Shown: in pieces, positions 1 through 9,032 of the stretch | Layout of the letters: every line of letters begins with the position of its first letter | Numbering within the stretch: position 1 is the first letter of the stretch | Assembly (NCBI RefSeq): GCF_000223215.1 | Contig: NC_017243.1 | Location: 2,232,001-2,296,000 of the forward strand | DNA length: 64,000 nucleotides | Origin: Brachyspira intermedia PWS/A | GTDB lineage: Bacteria; Spirochaetota; Brachyspiria; Brachyspirales; Brachyspiraceae | Direction of reading: 5' to 3' | Made by a program: the position numbers and the translations under genes | The notes under the pieces: generated by a model | The model's database searches: none | Seen by the model: the letters and a program-made list of their open reading frames with translations, nothing else | Told to the model about the DNA's origin: nothing

Positions 1-233
1 TCTAATTGTTCATCTCCTGCATACATTAACTTTTTTTCATCATACTCTTTTCCTAGTACAATAATATTATCATTATCAAAGGAATGATTATTTATAGTTT
101 CTGTATAGTTTTCAGGTTTGAATATTTTAGTAGTAGTTGTGATTACTATTTTTTTATCTTTATTATTTTCTGCTATTTTTTTTATATATGAGGTTTTACC
201 CCCGGCACCGCATACAATAATAATTTCTGACAT
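1..233 (-). CDS. yqeC: YqeC-family protein (selenium-dependent hydroxylase accessory protein), partial
   Basis: Only the first 77 codons lie in the window; the gene runs off the left edge. The N-terminus begins MSEIIIVCGAGGKTS, a glycine-rich nucleotide-binding loop, followed by a TTTTKIFKP segment. Both are hallmarks of the YqeC family, which is linked to molybdenum/selenium-dependent hydroxylase maturation. The family assignment rests on these motifs; the role here is inferred from the family. The ATG lies 2 bp after the stop of the upstream potassium transporter gene, so the two are probably co-transcribed. The partnership with a potassium channel is unusual and is not explained by any known pathway. 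Confidence 0.7.
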   Translation of the reverse strand, partial: MSEIIIVCGAGGKTSYIKKIAENNKDKKIVITTTTKIFKPENYTETINNHSFDNDNIIVLGKEYDEKKLMYAGDEQL

Positions 234-235
234 AA

Positions 236-1993
236 TTATCCTATAGTTACTTCGCCTGTAGGTAAATCTATTATACCATATTTTCCTTTATTGATAGAAC
301 CTATACTCATAAATAAAGTAAGATAACCAACACGTCCTATAAACATTAAAACTATAAGTATTAATTTACTCCATACTGTAACTGTAGGAGTTATACCAAG
401 AGAAAGCCCTACTGTACTTATTGCAGATATAGCTTCAAAAAGTATAGGCATCATAGTATTTGACTTTTCTATATAAAACATAATAAATGAAGCTAATACA
501 GAAATAGCTATTGCAAGCGTAACTATAGCAACAGATTTATTAACTGTATCATCTTTTATTTTTCTGCCATTAACTACAATATATGGTCTATTAAAAATTG
601 CTGTGATTACTGAGAACATAAATACAAATAAAGTAGTAGTCTTTACTCCACCTCCTGTACTGTTTGGAGAAGCTCCTACAAACATTAAAAATATAACAAC
701 TCCTATAGTAACATTACTCATAGAATTATAGGCAATGGTTTCAAATCCTGCTGTTCTTGGACTTACACTCTGAAATAAAGAAACTAATATCTTTTCTTTT
801 AATGGCAAATCTTTAAGAGAATTTGAATATTCATTGAAAAATATAAAAGCACTTCCAGCCAATATAAGAATAATACTTGTAAATATTACTATTCTAGCCT
901 GAACATCAAATACATATCTTTGTCCTTTTATCTTATTAACTATAGCCCTAGTAACAGTAAGCATAACAGGATATCCTATACCTCCAAGAGTTATAAGAAG
1001 CATAATAGTAACATTAACTACAACATTTGCAGAATATTGATGTAGATTATCCGTATAAAGAGAAAATCCTGCATTACAAAATGCACTTATAGAATGAAAT
1101 ATTGAAGAAAATATACGCGTTCCTAATTTAGCATTAGTATCCATAACAGTAAATAAAGAAACAGCACCTAATAATTCTATTAAAAATGTGGATAAAAAGA
1201 TCACTTTTATAGTAGATTGTATTATATCTTTATTCTGTGTATTAAACATTTCTAAAGTTCTTACCCTATCCTGAACACTACCCTTACTTATAGAAAATAA
1301 AAGCACTATTGCAGATATGGACATAATACCAAGTCCGCCTATTTGAATAAGAGCAATCAATACAATTTGTCCAAATAAAGTAAATTCTTTTGAAATATCT
1401 ATAACACTAAGCCCCGTAACACATACTGCACTAGTCGCCGTAAATAAAGCATCTACAAATGATAATTTACCTGTTACTGTACTTAAAGGTAAATATAAAA
1501 GCAAACTTCCCAATGTTATAACAAATATAAAAGATGCTATAATCATCTGATATAATGTAAATTTAGAATATGAAAGCCTAAGCCAATTTATAACTATAAC
1601 TAAAAAGAAAAGTATAGAACCTGCTATAGTCCATATTATTCTATTTGCATATACATCATAATATTTTCTGCTGAAAAAATTTAAAAGAAGTAAGCCTACA
1701 AGCTGAATAATAGGCACAACTATATAGAGTTTCCTTGGTGCTATTCTTATTTGGTCTATAAGTATAAATACAAAACATATTGTAATAATATTTATAATCT
1801 TATCATAATTATATATATAAAAATTATAAATGCTTATCTGTCTTACCTGCATTAAAAGTACAAATATTGCAAATATAGAACCTGCTATTGCTATTAAATT
1901 TGATATTCTTCTTAAGAACTCATCTATAGCCTGAATAAATGTTTTATTTGGATTATTTTGATTATTAACTTTATTATTAAAAATATTTTTCAT
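236..1993 (-). CDS. TrkH/KtrB-family potassium uptake channel subunit
   Basis: A 585-residue polytopic membrane protein of the K+-translocating Trk/Ktr superfamily. The four pore-loop filter segments are visible in order: SAVCVTGLSV (about residue 190), SAFCNAGFSLY (about 305), SPRTAGFETIAYNS (about 410) and SAISTVGLSLG (about 525). Each carries the filter glycine. An N-terminal region of about 140 residues with four extra hydrophobic segments precedes the core, making it longer than a typical KtrB of about 450 residues. It should work with a cytosolic RCK (TrkA/KtrA) regulator, none of which is seen in the window. It lies 87 bp downstream of hydE, and yqeC follows after 2 bp. Confidence 0.9.
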   Translation of the reverse strand: MKNIFNNKVNNQNNPNKTFIQAIDEFLRRISNLIAIAGSIFAIFVLLMQVRQISIYNFYIYNYDKIINIITICFVFILIDQIRIAPRKLYIVVPIIQLVGLLLLNFFSRKYYDVYANRIIWTIAGSILFFLVIVINWLRLSYSKFTLYQMIIASFIFVITLGSLLLYLPLSTVTGKLSFVDALFTATSAVCVTGLSVIDISKEFTLFGQIVLIALIQIGGLGIMSISAIVLLFSISKGSVQDRVRTLEMFNTQNKDIIQSTIKVIFLSTFLIELLGAVSLFTVMDTNAKLGTRIFSSIFHSISAFCNAGFSLYTDNLHQYSANVVVNVTIMLLITLGGIGYPVMLTVTRAIVNKIKGQRYVFDVQARIVIFTSIILILAGSAFIFFNEYSNSLKDLPLKEKILVSLFQSVSPRTAGFETIAYNSMSNVTIGVVIFLMFVGASPNSTGGGVKTTTLFVFMFSVITAIFNRPYIVVNGRKIKDDTVNKSVAIVTLAIAISVLASFIMFYIEKSNTMMPILFEAISAISTVGLSLGITPTVTVWSKLILIVLMFIGRVGYLTLFMSIGSINKGKYGIIDLPTGEVTIG

Positions 1994-2080
1994 AACTAAT
2001 CTTTACTCTTATCATATAATTGTACTATTTTAATATATAATAGATTATATGTAAATATATAATTTTATTTTTTATAAAGT

Positions 2081-3202
2081 TTAAATATGTCTGTTAATAT
2101 CAAAATCGCCACGTTCTCCTGTGAGTATGTAGCCTATATCTAATATATTTTTTCTAAGACTTTCAACACCTTCAGCTGATTCGCTTCCTGTGGCAATTTT
2201 ATCATTATAAAGCAAATATTTTTTTCTGACATTCATAGGCGATAAATTAGGCATAACAACATTAGCTCCATAAAGTATGCCCATTTCACGTCCTCCTTCT
2301 TTAATAGTTCCAAGTGCCGTAGTAGCAGGTATCAATGATAAAGGAAAGATTAAACGAAGTACACTTATTAATATTAAAGTAAGTTCCAACTCTCCTTTTT
2401 TTTCATTAGCAAAAGGTGTGTCTTTATGAGGAAGAAAAGGTCCTATACCTATCATCTCCGGTTTTATCTCCTGCATAAAAATAAAATCATCAGCGATATT
2501 TTCCAAAGTTTGATAAGGGCTTCCAACCATTATACCTGTACCTGTTTGATATCCTAATTTTTTCAAAGTTCTTAAACACTCTTTTCTATTTTCTAAACTC
2601 ATATCATCAGGGTGAAGTTTTGAATAGTGAATATTATCAGAAGTTTCATGTCTAAGCAAAAATCTATTAGCACCTTTTTCTTTTAATATTTTATAATACT
2701 CTTCTTCTTTCTCACCTATTGATAATGTTAAAGCACAATCTGGATATTTTGTTTTAATTGATTCTACTATATCAGACATAATTTCTAAATTATAATAAGG
2801 GTCTTCACCGCCCTGAAGTACAAATGTTCTAAATCCTATCTCATAACCAAGTTTGCAGCATGATAAAATATCTTCTTTATCTAGTCTGTATCTTTCTGCA
2901 TTTTTATTGCTTTTTCTTATTCCGCAGTATATACAGTCATTCTTACAATAATTAGTAAACTCTATAAGCCCGCGCATAAAAACATATTTGCCGAATATTT
3001 TATCAGCCTTTTCTCTTGCCTTAATTCTTAAATATTCTTTTAATTTTTTTACTTCTTCTTTTTCTTCATCATTTAATTTTTTTATATTGATATTATTATC
3101 ATATTTAAAAGATGACAAAAGACTCAAAGCATCTTCTCTTGATATTTTTTCTTCTATTTCTATTCTGTTAATAATTTCTTTTACTTTATTTATATTAATC
3201 AA
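2081..3202 (-). CDS. hydE: [FeFe]-hydrogenase maturase HydE (radical SAM)
   Basis: A 373-residue radical SAM enzyme. The cluster motif CKNDCIYC (CX3CX2C) lies near residue 90, followed by the GGEDP-type SAM-binding segment (LQGGEDPYY). Length and order match HydE. In the established pathway HydE acts with HydG and HydF to build the 2Fe subcluster of the H-cluster, using a HydG-derived iron synthon. It sits 24 bp downstream of hydF on the same strand, the third maturase of one operon. No hydrogenase structural gene (hydA) is in the window. Confidence 0.95.
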   Translation of the reverse strand: MININKVKEIINRIEIEEKISREDALSLLSSFKYDNNINIKKLNDEEKEEVKKLKEYLRIKAREKADKIFGKYVFMRGLIEFTNYCKNDCIYCGIRKSNKNAERYRLDKEDILSCCKLGYEIGFRTFVLQGGEDPYYNLEIMSDIVESIKTKYPDCALTLSIGEKEEEYYKILKEKGANRFLLRHETSDNIHYSKLHPDDMSLENRKECLRTLKKLGYQTGTGIMVGSPYQTLENIADDFIFMQEIKPEMIGIGPFLPHKDTPFANEKKGELELTLILISVLRLIFPLSLIPATTALGTIKEGGREMGILYGANVVMPNLSPMNVRKKYLLYNDKIATGSESAEGVESLRKNILDIGYILTGERGDFDINRHI

Positions 3203-3226
3203 GTTTATATTTCCTTTTTAAAATTA

Positions 3227-4420
3227 TTATATATATTTCACTCCATTAATCTTTGCTATAGTCATTCCGTAATTAGTAATAGGTACATTCTGTTCTTTGC
3301 ATATTCTTATTCTATTTAAAATATGTTTTCTAGTACCCATGCAGCCGCCGCAATGTATAATCAAATCATATTTTGATAAATCATCTGGAAAATCATTTCC
3401 TGCCACATAATCTATATCAAACTCAAAACCAAATTTCTTTTTCAATAAATTTGGAATTTTTACTCTTCCTATATCTCCTTCCAAAGGGACATGAGTACAG
3501 CTTTCTGCTATTAATATTTTACTCTCCTTTGTTAAATTATCTATAAAATCAGCACCTTTTTTATATACTTCTTCATCTCCTTTATAACGGGCAAATAATA
3601 CAGAAAATGAAGTTAATAAACTTTCTTTAGGTTTTAATTTTTCTACTTCTTTAAAAACTTGAGAATCTGTTATTATTACTTTAGGTGCTTTGCTTAATGC
3701 TTTTAATGCATTTTCAAATTTATCAAAAGTCGAAGCCATTATCACAGATTTATTGTCTAAAATATCCCTTATAGTTTGAACTTGAGGAAGAATCAATCTG
3801 CCTTTAGGGGCTTGAATATCCTGAGGCATAACAAGCATTACTATATCATCTTCTTTTATTATATGCCCTGTTATACTTATTTCTTCTGTTTTTGGAATTG
3901 TTAATTTTATAGTTTCTATTAATGAATCTATATTAATATTATTAGAAGCACTTATTGAAACGGTTTCTAAATTAAAAATTTCTTTTATATTTTGTTCTAT
4001 ATTTTTATAATCAGTATTTAAATCTATTTTATTAAAAACCGCTATAATTGGTATCTCTAAAGTTTCAAGTTTATTTTTCCATTTCAACTCCAATGAATAA
4101 TCATTATCTTTAAAAGACGCATCAAAAACAAGCAAAGCTATATCGGATGACTCCATTATTTTTTTAGTTCTTTCTATTCTTAAAGCCCCAAGCTCTCCCT
4201 CATCATCAAAGCCTGCAGTATCAACAATAGTACATGCTCCTATGCCATTTATTTCTATAGCTTTTTTAACTGGGTCCGTAGTTGTTCCAGCAGTATCAGA
4301 AACTATTGCTATATTCTGATTGGCTATTGCATTTATAATACTAGATTTACCTGCATTTCTTCTTCCAAATATTGCAATATGAGTTCTATTTGAATTCGGT
4401 GTATCATTCATATTTTTCAC
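3227..4420 (-). CDS. hydF: [FeFe]-hydrogenase maturation GTPase/scaffold HydF
   Basis: A 397-residue HydF. The N-terminal Ras-like GTPase has a P-loop (GRRNAGKSS), switch/G3 (DTAGFDDEG) and G4 (NKID). A dimerisation domain is followed by a C-terminal [4Fe-4S] site with the CTH cysteine and the HCGGCMGTR motif. HydF is the scaffold that receives the 2Fe precursor and delivers it to apo-HydA; this role is family knowledge. The gene lies between hydG and hydE. The 115-bp gap on the hydG side holds a long stem-loop. Confidence 0.95.
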   Translation of the reverse strand: MKNMNDTPNSNRTHIAIFGRRNAGKSSIINAIANQNIAIVSDTAGTTTDPVKKAIEINGIGACTIVDTAGFDDEGELGALRIERTKKIMESSDIALLVFDASFKDNDYSLELKWKNKLETLEIPIIAVFNKIDLNTDYKNIEQNIKEIFNLETVSISASNNINIDSLIETIKLTIPKTEEISITGHIIKEDDIVMLVMPQDIQAPKGRLILPQVQTIRDILDNKSVIMASTFDKFENALKALSKAPKVIITDSQVFKEVEKLKPKESLLTSFSVLFARYKGDEEVYKKGADFIDNLTKESKILIAESCTHVPLEGDIGRVKIPNLLKKKFGFEFDIDYVAGNDFPDDLSKYDLIIHCGGCMGTRKHILNRIRICKEQNVPITNYGMTIAKINGVKYI

Positions 4421-4445
4421 ATATCCTATTCATAAATAAAATCAA

Positions 4446-4507
4446 TTCAGCTTTCTTAATACATATATTAAAAGTATATATTAATAGATGCAATTAAGAA
4501 AACTGAA
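4446..4507 (-). other. Stem-loop between hydG and hydF
   Basis: Arms at 4446-4460 and 4493-4507 are complementary over 15 bases with a single mismatch, around a 32-base A+T-rich loop. No U-run follows on the transcribed strand, so a terminator is unlikely. Its place between two maturase genes of one operon fits an mRNA processing or stability element, which would let hydG be expressed at a different level from hydF and hydE. That role is inference. Confidence 0.45.
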
Positions 4508-4535
4508 TCAATTATAAAATGAGTAACCCTAAAAA

Positions 4536-5960
4536 TTAAAATTTGAAATCTCTCCTTCCAGCATCTATACCTTTTAAAGAATCTACCAATTTTACCTTTA
4601 CCTTTTCATTAGGCACTTTTTCTATTTCATTTATTATAACTTTATCTATAGATTTTTTAGTTTCTTCTTTTGCATAATCATTCTCATATTCTTTTAAAGT
4701 TATTATAGCATTAGCCTGACAGAAATTTTTTATTTGTCCGCTTTTAGCAAATGCCATGAATCTATCTCCTGTTCTTCCCTCTCTATAGCAAGCAGTACAG
4801 AAACTAGGAAGATAATCTATATCAGCAAGCCATTTTATAATATCATCAAGAGAACGGTTATCTGAAATTTCAAACTGTTTGGAATTCTCTTCTTCCTCCT
4901 CAACATATCCTCCAACACTAGTTCTTGATCCACCGCTTATTTGAGAAACTCCAACCTCTAAAACTTCTTCTCTTGATTTCTGACTCTCTCTTGTAGAAAC
5001 AATAATACCAGTATAAGGAACAGCGATTCTTAAAACAGCAACTATTTTTTTGAATAAGCTATCAGTAATAGCATTAGGAAAACTTTTAACATCAACATCA
5101 TCAGCAGGTCTTATTCTTGGTACGCTTATAGTATGAGGGCCGCATCCAAAAGTATCTTCCAAATGTTTAGCATGATAAAGCATAGCAGTAAAATCATATT
5201 TATAATTATAAAGTCCGAACAATACTCCTATACCTACATCATCAATCCCACCTTCCATAGCTCTGTCCATTGCCTCTGTATGATATTCATAATTACTTTT
5301 TGGGCCGCTTGTGTGAACTTTCTCATAAGTTGGTTTATGGTATGTTTCTTGAAATAATACATAAGTACCAATGCCTGCATCTTTTAACTTCTTATAATTT
5401 TCTACTGTAGTTGCGGCAATATTAACATTAACTCTTCTAATAGCTCCGTTTTTATGCTTAATGCTGTATATTGTTTTTATTGATTCAAGTAAATATTCCA
5501 TACTAGCATAATCAGGATCTTCCCCAGTTTCTAATGCAAGTCTTTTATGTCCCATATCTTGCAATGCTATAACTTCAGCTCTAATTTCATCTTGAGTTAA
5601 TTGCTTTCTAGCTATATGTTTATTTTTAGCATGATAAGGACAGTAAACACATCCATTAATACAATAGTTTGATAAATAAAGAGGAGCAAATAAAACTATT
5701 CTTTTTCCGTATATTTCTAATTTTATTTTCTTAGCTATTTCAAACATTTCATTTTCAGCATCTTTATCATCGCAAAGTAGTAAAGCTAATGCCTCATTAG
5801 GTTCAAGCCCTTTCATCTCTTTAGCCTTATCCAATATATTTCTTATATTGTAATTACCGCTTTCCACCTGAGATATGGTTTTTAAAATTTCTTCATCATT
5901 GATAAATTCATTTGCATTTCTTGATTTTGAATCGTACTTAAACAAAGTAGCAGAAGACAT
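4536..5960 (-). CDS. hydG: [FeFe]-hydrogenase maturase HydG (tyrosine lyase)
   Basis: A 474-residue radical SAM tyrosine lyase. The N-terminal cluster motif is CINGCVYC (CX3CX2C, about residue 104) within a ThiH-like barrel. The C-terminal auxiliary cluster site is CTACYREGRTGDRFM followed by a later cysteine (KNFC), the CX2CX22C pattern that distinguishes HydG from ThiH. HydG cleaves tyrosine to make the CO and CN- ligands of the H-cluster. It is preceded by the small TM1266-family gene (43 bp gap), as in many hyd operons. Confidence 0.95.
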   Translation of the reverse strand: MSSATLFKYDSKSRNANEFINDEEILKTISQVESGNYNIRNILDKAKEMKGLEPNEALALLLCDDKDAENEMFEIAKKIKLEIYGKRIVLFAPLYLSNYCINGCVYCPYHAKNKHIARKQLTQDEIRAEVIALQDMGHKRLALETGEDPDYASMEYLLESIKTIYSIKHKNGAIRRVNVNIAATTVENYKKLKDAGIGTYVLFQETYHKPTYEKVHTSGPKSNYEYHTEAMDRAMEGGIDDVGIGVLFGLYNYKYDFTAMLYHAKHLEDTFGCGPHTISVPRIRPADDVDVKSFPNAITDSLFKKIVAVLRIAVPYTGIIVSTRESQKSREEVLEVGVSQISGGSRTSVGGYVEEEEENSKQFEISDNRSLDDIIKWLADIDYLPSFCTACYREGRTGDRFMAFAKSGQIKNFCQANAIITLKEYENDYAKEETKKSIDKVIINEIEKVPNEKVKVKLVDSLKGIDAGRRDFKF

Positions 5961-6003
5961 GATATAAACTCCTAATAATTAAACTGATAATATTCAATAG
6001 TTA

Positions 6004-6255
6004 TTATTTTTTATTTGCATAAAGTGCTTTTGCAGAAACACCTTCAAGCATACCAAGTTTGCCTGTTAAACTATTAATTTTATCATTAGGAGCATTTAAG
6101 ACTATACTGATTATATTTATATTCTCTTCTCTATAAGGAATTCCCATCCTTCCTATAATAAAATCGCTGTAATCATGCAGAATTTCATTAACTTTTGAAA
6201 CATTTTCTGTTTTTTCTACTATTATTCCTACAACAGCAATTCTATTATTTTCCAT
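6004..6255 (-). CDS. TM1266-family putative iron-only hydrogenase system regulator
   Basis: An 83-residue ACT-like small protein beginning MENNRIAVVGIIVE and containing the IIGRMGIPYREENINIISI segment typical of the TM1266 family found beside [FeFe]-hydrogenase genes. The family is usually annotated as a putative hydrogenase regulator; its biochemical role is not established. It is the first gene of the hyd operon here, 43 bp upstream of hydG. The fold resembles NikR-type ligand-binding domains, so metal or ligand sensing is possible, but no DNA-binding segment is present. Confidence 0.85.
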   Translation of the reverse strand: MENNRIAVVGIIVEKTENVSKVNEILHDYSDFIIGRMGIPYREENINIISIVLNAPNDKINSLTGKLGMLEGVSAKALYANKK

Positions 6256-6413
6256 AGGCTAATAAATCAGATTAATATAAATTTTAAATACCTTTATGAT
6301 AAACCTTAATAGTTACTCACTTAGGTTAATAATATTATAATAATTATTTTTAATTTGTAAATAGATATTTTCTAAGTTTATCAATTTTTTATTGTTATTT
6401 AAATAAAAATATT

Positions 6414-6655
6414 ACGCACGCAAAGCAAATCTATAACTATTCATTAATTATGAATTTTAAATTTCACCATATATAAAATTTGATAAAACGTGCGTTAATA
6501 AAGACTAAAAATTTAAATAACACTTGGGTGGGTACTTTATTTTCTGATTTAGTAAAAAATAAATATAAATTATAATTTTATAATTAAATACAAAATATTA
6601 AGGGGTGGGATATGTAATTAAAATTTTAAAATTTAATTTATACATACCCACTCTT
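6414..6655 (+). repeat. Dispersed structured repeat B, copy 1
   Basis: This fills most of the 457-bp gap between the MCP gene and the hyd operon. The order of parts is: a 7-bp terminal stem ACGCACG (6414-6420) with CGTGCGT (6489-6495); the shared stretch ACTAAAAATTTAAATAACA; a TTGGGTGGGTAC motif (about 6524); a variable A+T part; then GGGGTGGGATATG (about 6602), which can pair with TACATACCCAC near 6645. Two further copies at 35136-35337 (minus) and 50714-50950 (plus) keep the same order with different spacer sequence. The function is unknown. Confidence 0.6.
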
Positions 6656-6712
6656 TAATTTTATAATATCGCTTTAATTTTTAACTTAAAGTAATATAAA
6701 AAACTAATAATA

Positions 6713-8554
6713 TTATCTTTCTATTCTAAAGAAACTCATAACAGACTGAAGTTCTTTAGCATCATCATATAAAGCAAGTGATGAAGCTGTAGACTCTTCT
6801 ACTAATGCAGCATTCTCCTGAGTTATAGAATCCATTTCTGTTACTGCTTTATTTACCTGAGCTACTCCTGACTGCTGTTCTAAAGCTGCTGAACTAATAT
6901 CTTTTATAATATTTGCTGTTTCATCTATTTCATTTTTTATACTCATAAATAGTTCTTCTTGACTCTCTACTATTTTATTGGCTCTATTAATTTTTTCATA
7001 TACTTGATTAACTAACTCTGTGATATCTTTAGCTGAATCCTGACTGCTCTGTGCTAAACTTCTTACTTCGCTTGCTACTACCGCAAAACCTTTACCCTGA
7101 TCACCTGCTCTAGCTGCTTCTACTGCCGCATTTAAAGCTAATATATTAGTTTGAAATGCTATACCCTCAATAACTTTTATTATATCTTTAATCTTTTCAC
7201 TATCAGCATTAACTTCATTCATACTTCTAACTGTTTCTGATACAACTGATGTAGCATTGTCTATAGACTCCCTACAATGATTCATCATTTCATTACCTTT
7301 GACAGAATTACTTGTTGCCATAGATATAGCTGAAGATATTTCTTCCATAGATGATGCTGTTTCCTCAAGATTTGCTGCTGTATTTTCTGATCTTCTTGAT
7401 AAATCTTTATTGCCTGCTGCCAAGTTATTTGCGGCAAGTGACATTTTATCTGCATTATTTAAAGTTGTTTCTATTACTTCTATAAGTTTTATACGCATAG
7501 AAGTAAAAGAATGAGATAATTGTCCAAGTTCATCTTTTCTATTTAAAGGCTTTCTATTAATTACAAGTTTTCCCTCTTCTATTTCTTTAGCCTCTTCCAC
7601 TATTATATTTAAAGGTTTTATTATGCTCTTAGTAAATAGGAATACTACCAGTGTCATAAGCACCATAGATATTATACCTATAATAATACTAGTTACAAGT
7701 ATAGATTTATTTATCTCATAAATTTCTTCTTCATCCATAGCATAAGCTACTATCCAAGGATGAATTTTCATCTTTTTATAAAAACCCTCTCTAACATGAT
7801 TATTGGCAACATAACTAATATTTCCAGATACCGATCCGCTTTTAATTATATTATCATATTCATTAGGAGCATCTTTAGCTATTTCATTCGGATCTGTATC
7901 CATCACAACTTTAAGCTGATCATTAACTGCTACTATTCTTCCTGTTCTTCCCAACTTTATATTACTGAAATAATTATCATATATAACCATTATTTTTATA
8001 ATAGAGACTAAATATCCTATTAACTGATTATTATAATCAAGTATTCTTATACCTAAAGATATTGTAAGTTCTCCTGTAGCTGCTGACTGTTTAATTTCAT
8101 TTCCAAAAGCTAACTCTTCCCCGGCTAATAATTTTCGCATCATATCCGGTCTTAAATCCATAAAATTTCTTCCTATCAATTTTTCATTTTTATCAAAAAC
8201 TATTACACCATTAGTATTCATTATTGAAATATTTTCAATGAAATTATTGTTCTCTATATATGAAGTTATATCTAAATCAACATTATTTCTATAGGAATTA
8301 CTCATATCTGTAAGATAATTTCTAATATTAGCACTGCTGGAATAGGCTACATTTACCATTATTTGAGCATCTAATATAGAATCAAATAGATTCGCATATC
8401 CTTCTACTGTATTCTTGAAACCTGTATCTGTACTTTGTGTTATTCCTTTGTTTGAAAAAAATACAGATGCACTTAATAAAAACCCTAACATTATTATAGA
8501 CATTAAACTGATAGTAATCGGCAGTTTAAAAGACAGACTATTAAATCTACTCAT
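6713..8554 (-). CDS. Methyl-accepting chemotaxis protein (MCP1)
   Basis: A 613-residue chemoreceptor. TM1 lies at about residues 13-33, a periplasmic Cache-type sensor at about 35-280, TM2 at about 283-308 (ILVTSIIIGIISMVLM), HAMP at about 310-363 and a cytoplasmic methyl-accepting signalling domain follows. The signalling tip reads [20 protein letters not shown], the CheA/CheW-contacting hairpin. No CheB/CheR-tethering pentapeptide is visible at the C-terminus. The ligand is unknown, and the sensor lacks the amino-acid motif seen in MCP3. It is closely related to the neighbouring frameshifted MCP2, suggesting tandem duplication. Confidence 0.93.
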   Translation of the reverse strand: MSRFNSLSFKLPITISLMSIIMLGFLLSASVFFSNKGITQSTDTGFKNTVEGYANLFDSILDAQIMVNVAYSSSANIRNYLTDMSNSYRNNVDLDITSYIENNNFIENISIMNTNGVIVFDKNEKLIGRNFMDLRPDMMRKLLAGEELAFGNEIKQSAATGELTISLGIRILDYNNQLIGYLVSIIKIMVIYDNYFSNIKLGRTGRIVAVNDQLKVVMDTDPNEIAKDAPNEYDNIIKSGSVSGNISYVANNHVREGFYKKMKIHPWIVAYAMDEEEIYEINKSILVTSIIIGIISMVLMTLVVFLFTKSIIKPLNIIVEEAKEIEEGKLVINRKPLNRKDELGQLSHSFTSMRIKLIEVIETTLNNADKMSLAANNLAAGNKDLSRRSENTAANLEETASSMEEISSAISMATSNSVKGNEMMNHCRESIDNATSVVSETVRSMNEVNADSEKIKDIIKVIEGIAFQTNILALNAAVEAARAGDQGKGFAVVASEVRSLAQSSQDSAKDITELVNQVYEKINRANKIVESQEELFMSIKNEIDETANIIKDISSAALEQQSGVAQVNKAVTEMDSITQENAALVEESTASSLALYDDAKELQSVMSFFRIER

Positions 8555-8885
8555 AATTTACTCCTAACATTATTATAAAAATTTTATATAATACATAGAT
8601 TTATAAAAATCAACAAACTCCTATATATATAGTATATTCAAAAAAAATAGTTGTCAAGATAATAAAATATTTTTGAGTTTAATTATTTCTGTGATTATGT
8701 ATATTTAAAGCGTTAAACTAATAAATTAACTTAAATTTTAAGATACTATTAAGAAGAGTTTACGCTGATTTTTTATTATTATATTTAGTTTTAAAGTATT
8801 AAAAAATTATTTTATTTTTAATTTAAAAACTATAATAATTTACTAAATAAATTGTAGGATAATTTTATTATACTTTATAAATAAA

Positions 8886-8925
8886 AAATCCCTAGCAAAT
8901 ATTCTAAAAAACTTGCTAGAGATTT
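8886..8925 (-). terminator. Rho-independent terminator downstream of MCP2
   Basis: Inverted repeat AAATCCCTAGCAA / TTGCTAGAGATTT (one mismatch). On the minus strand it is followed by a T-rich run (ATTTTTTATTT). It lies about 107 bp beyond the MCP2 stop. The rest of the 478-bp gap at 8555-9032 is plain A+T-rich DNA in which I see no gene. Confidence 0.65.
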
Positions 8926-9032
8926 TAATAAGTAAATTTATATATAGCAATAAATTATTATCTTCATTAATAATAATAAAAATTTATAGATAAAAATATA
9001 TAATTTAGTAAATTTCTATACCATAATAATTT

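Noticed and set aside
6524-6615. G-quadruplex from the GGG runs of repeat B
   Set aside because: The two GGGTGGG pairs are about 75 bases apart and a CCC-rich partner arm is available, so simple hairpins explain them better.
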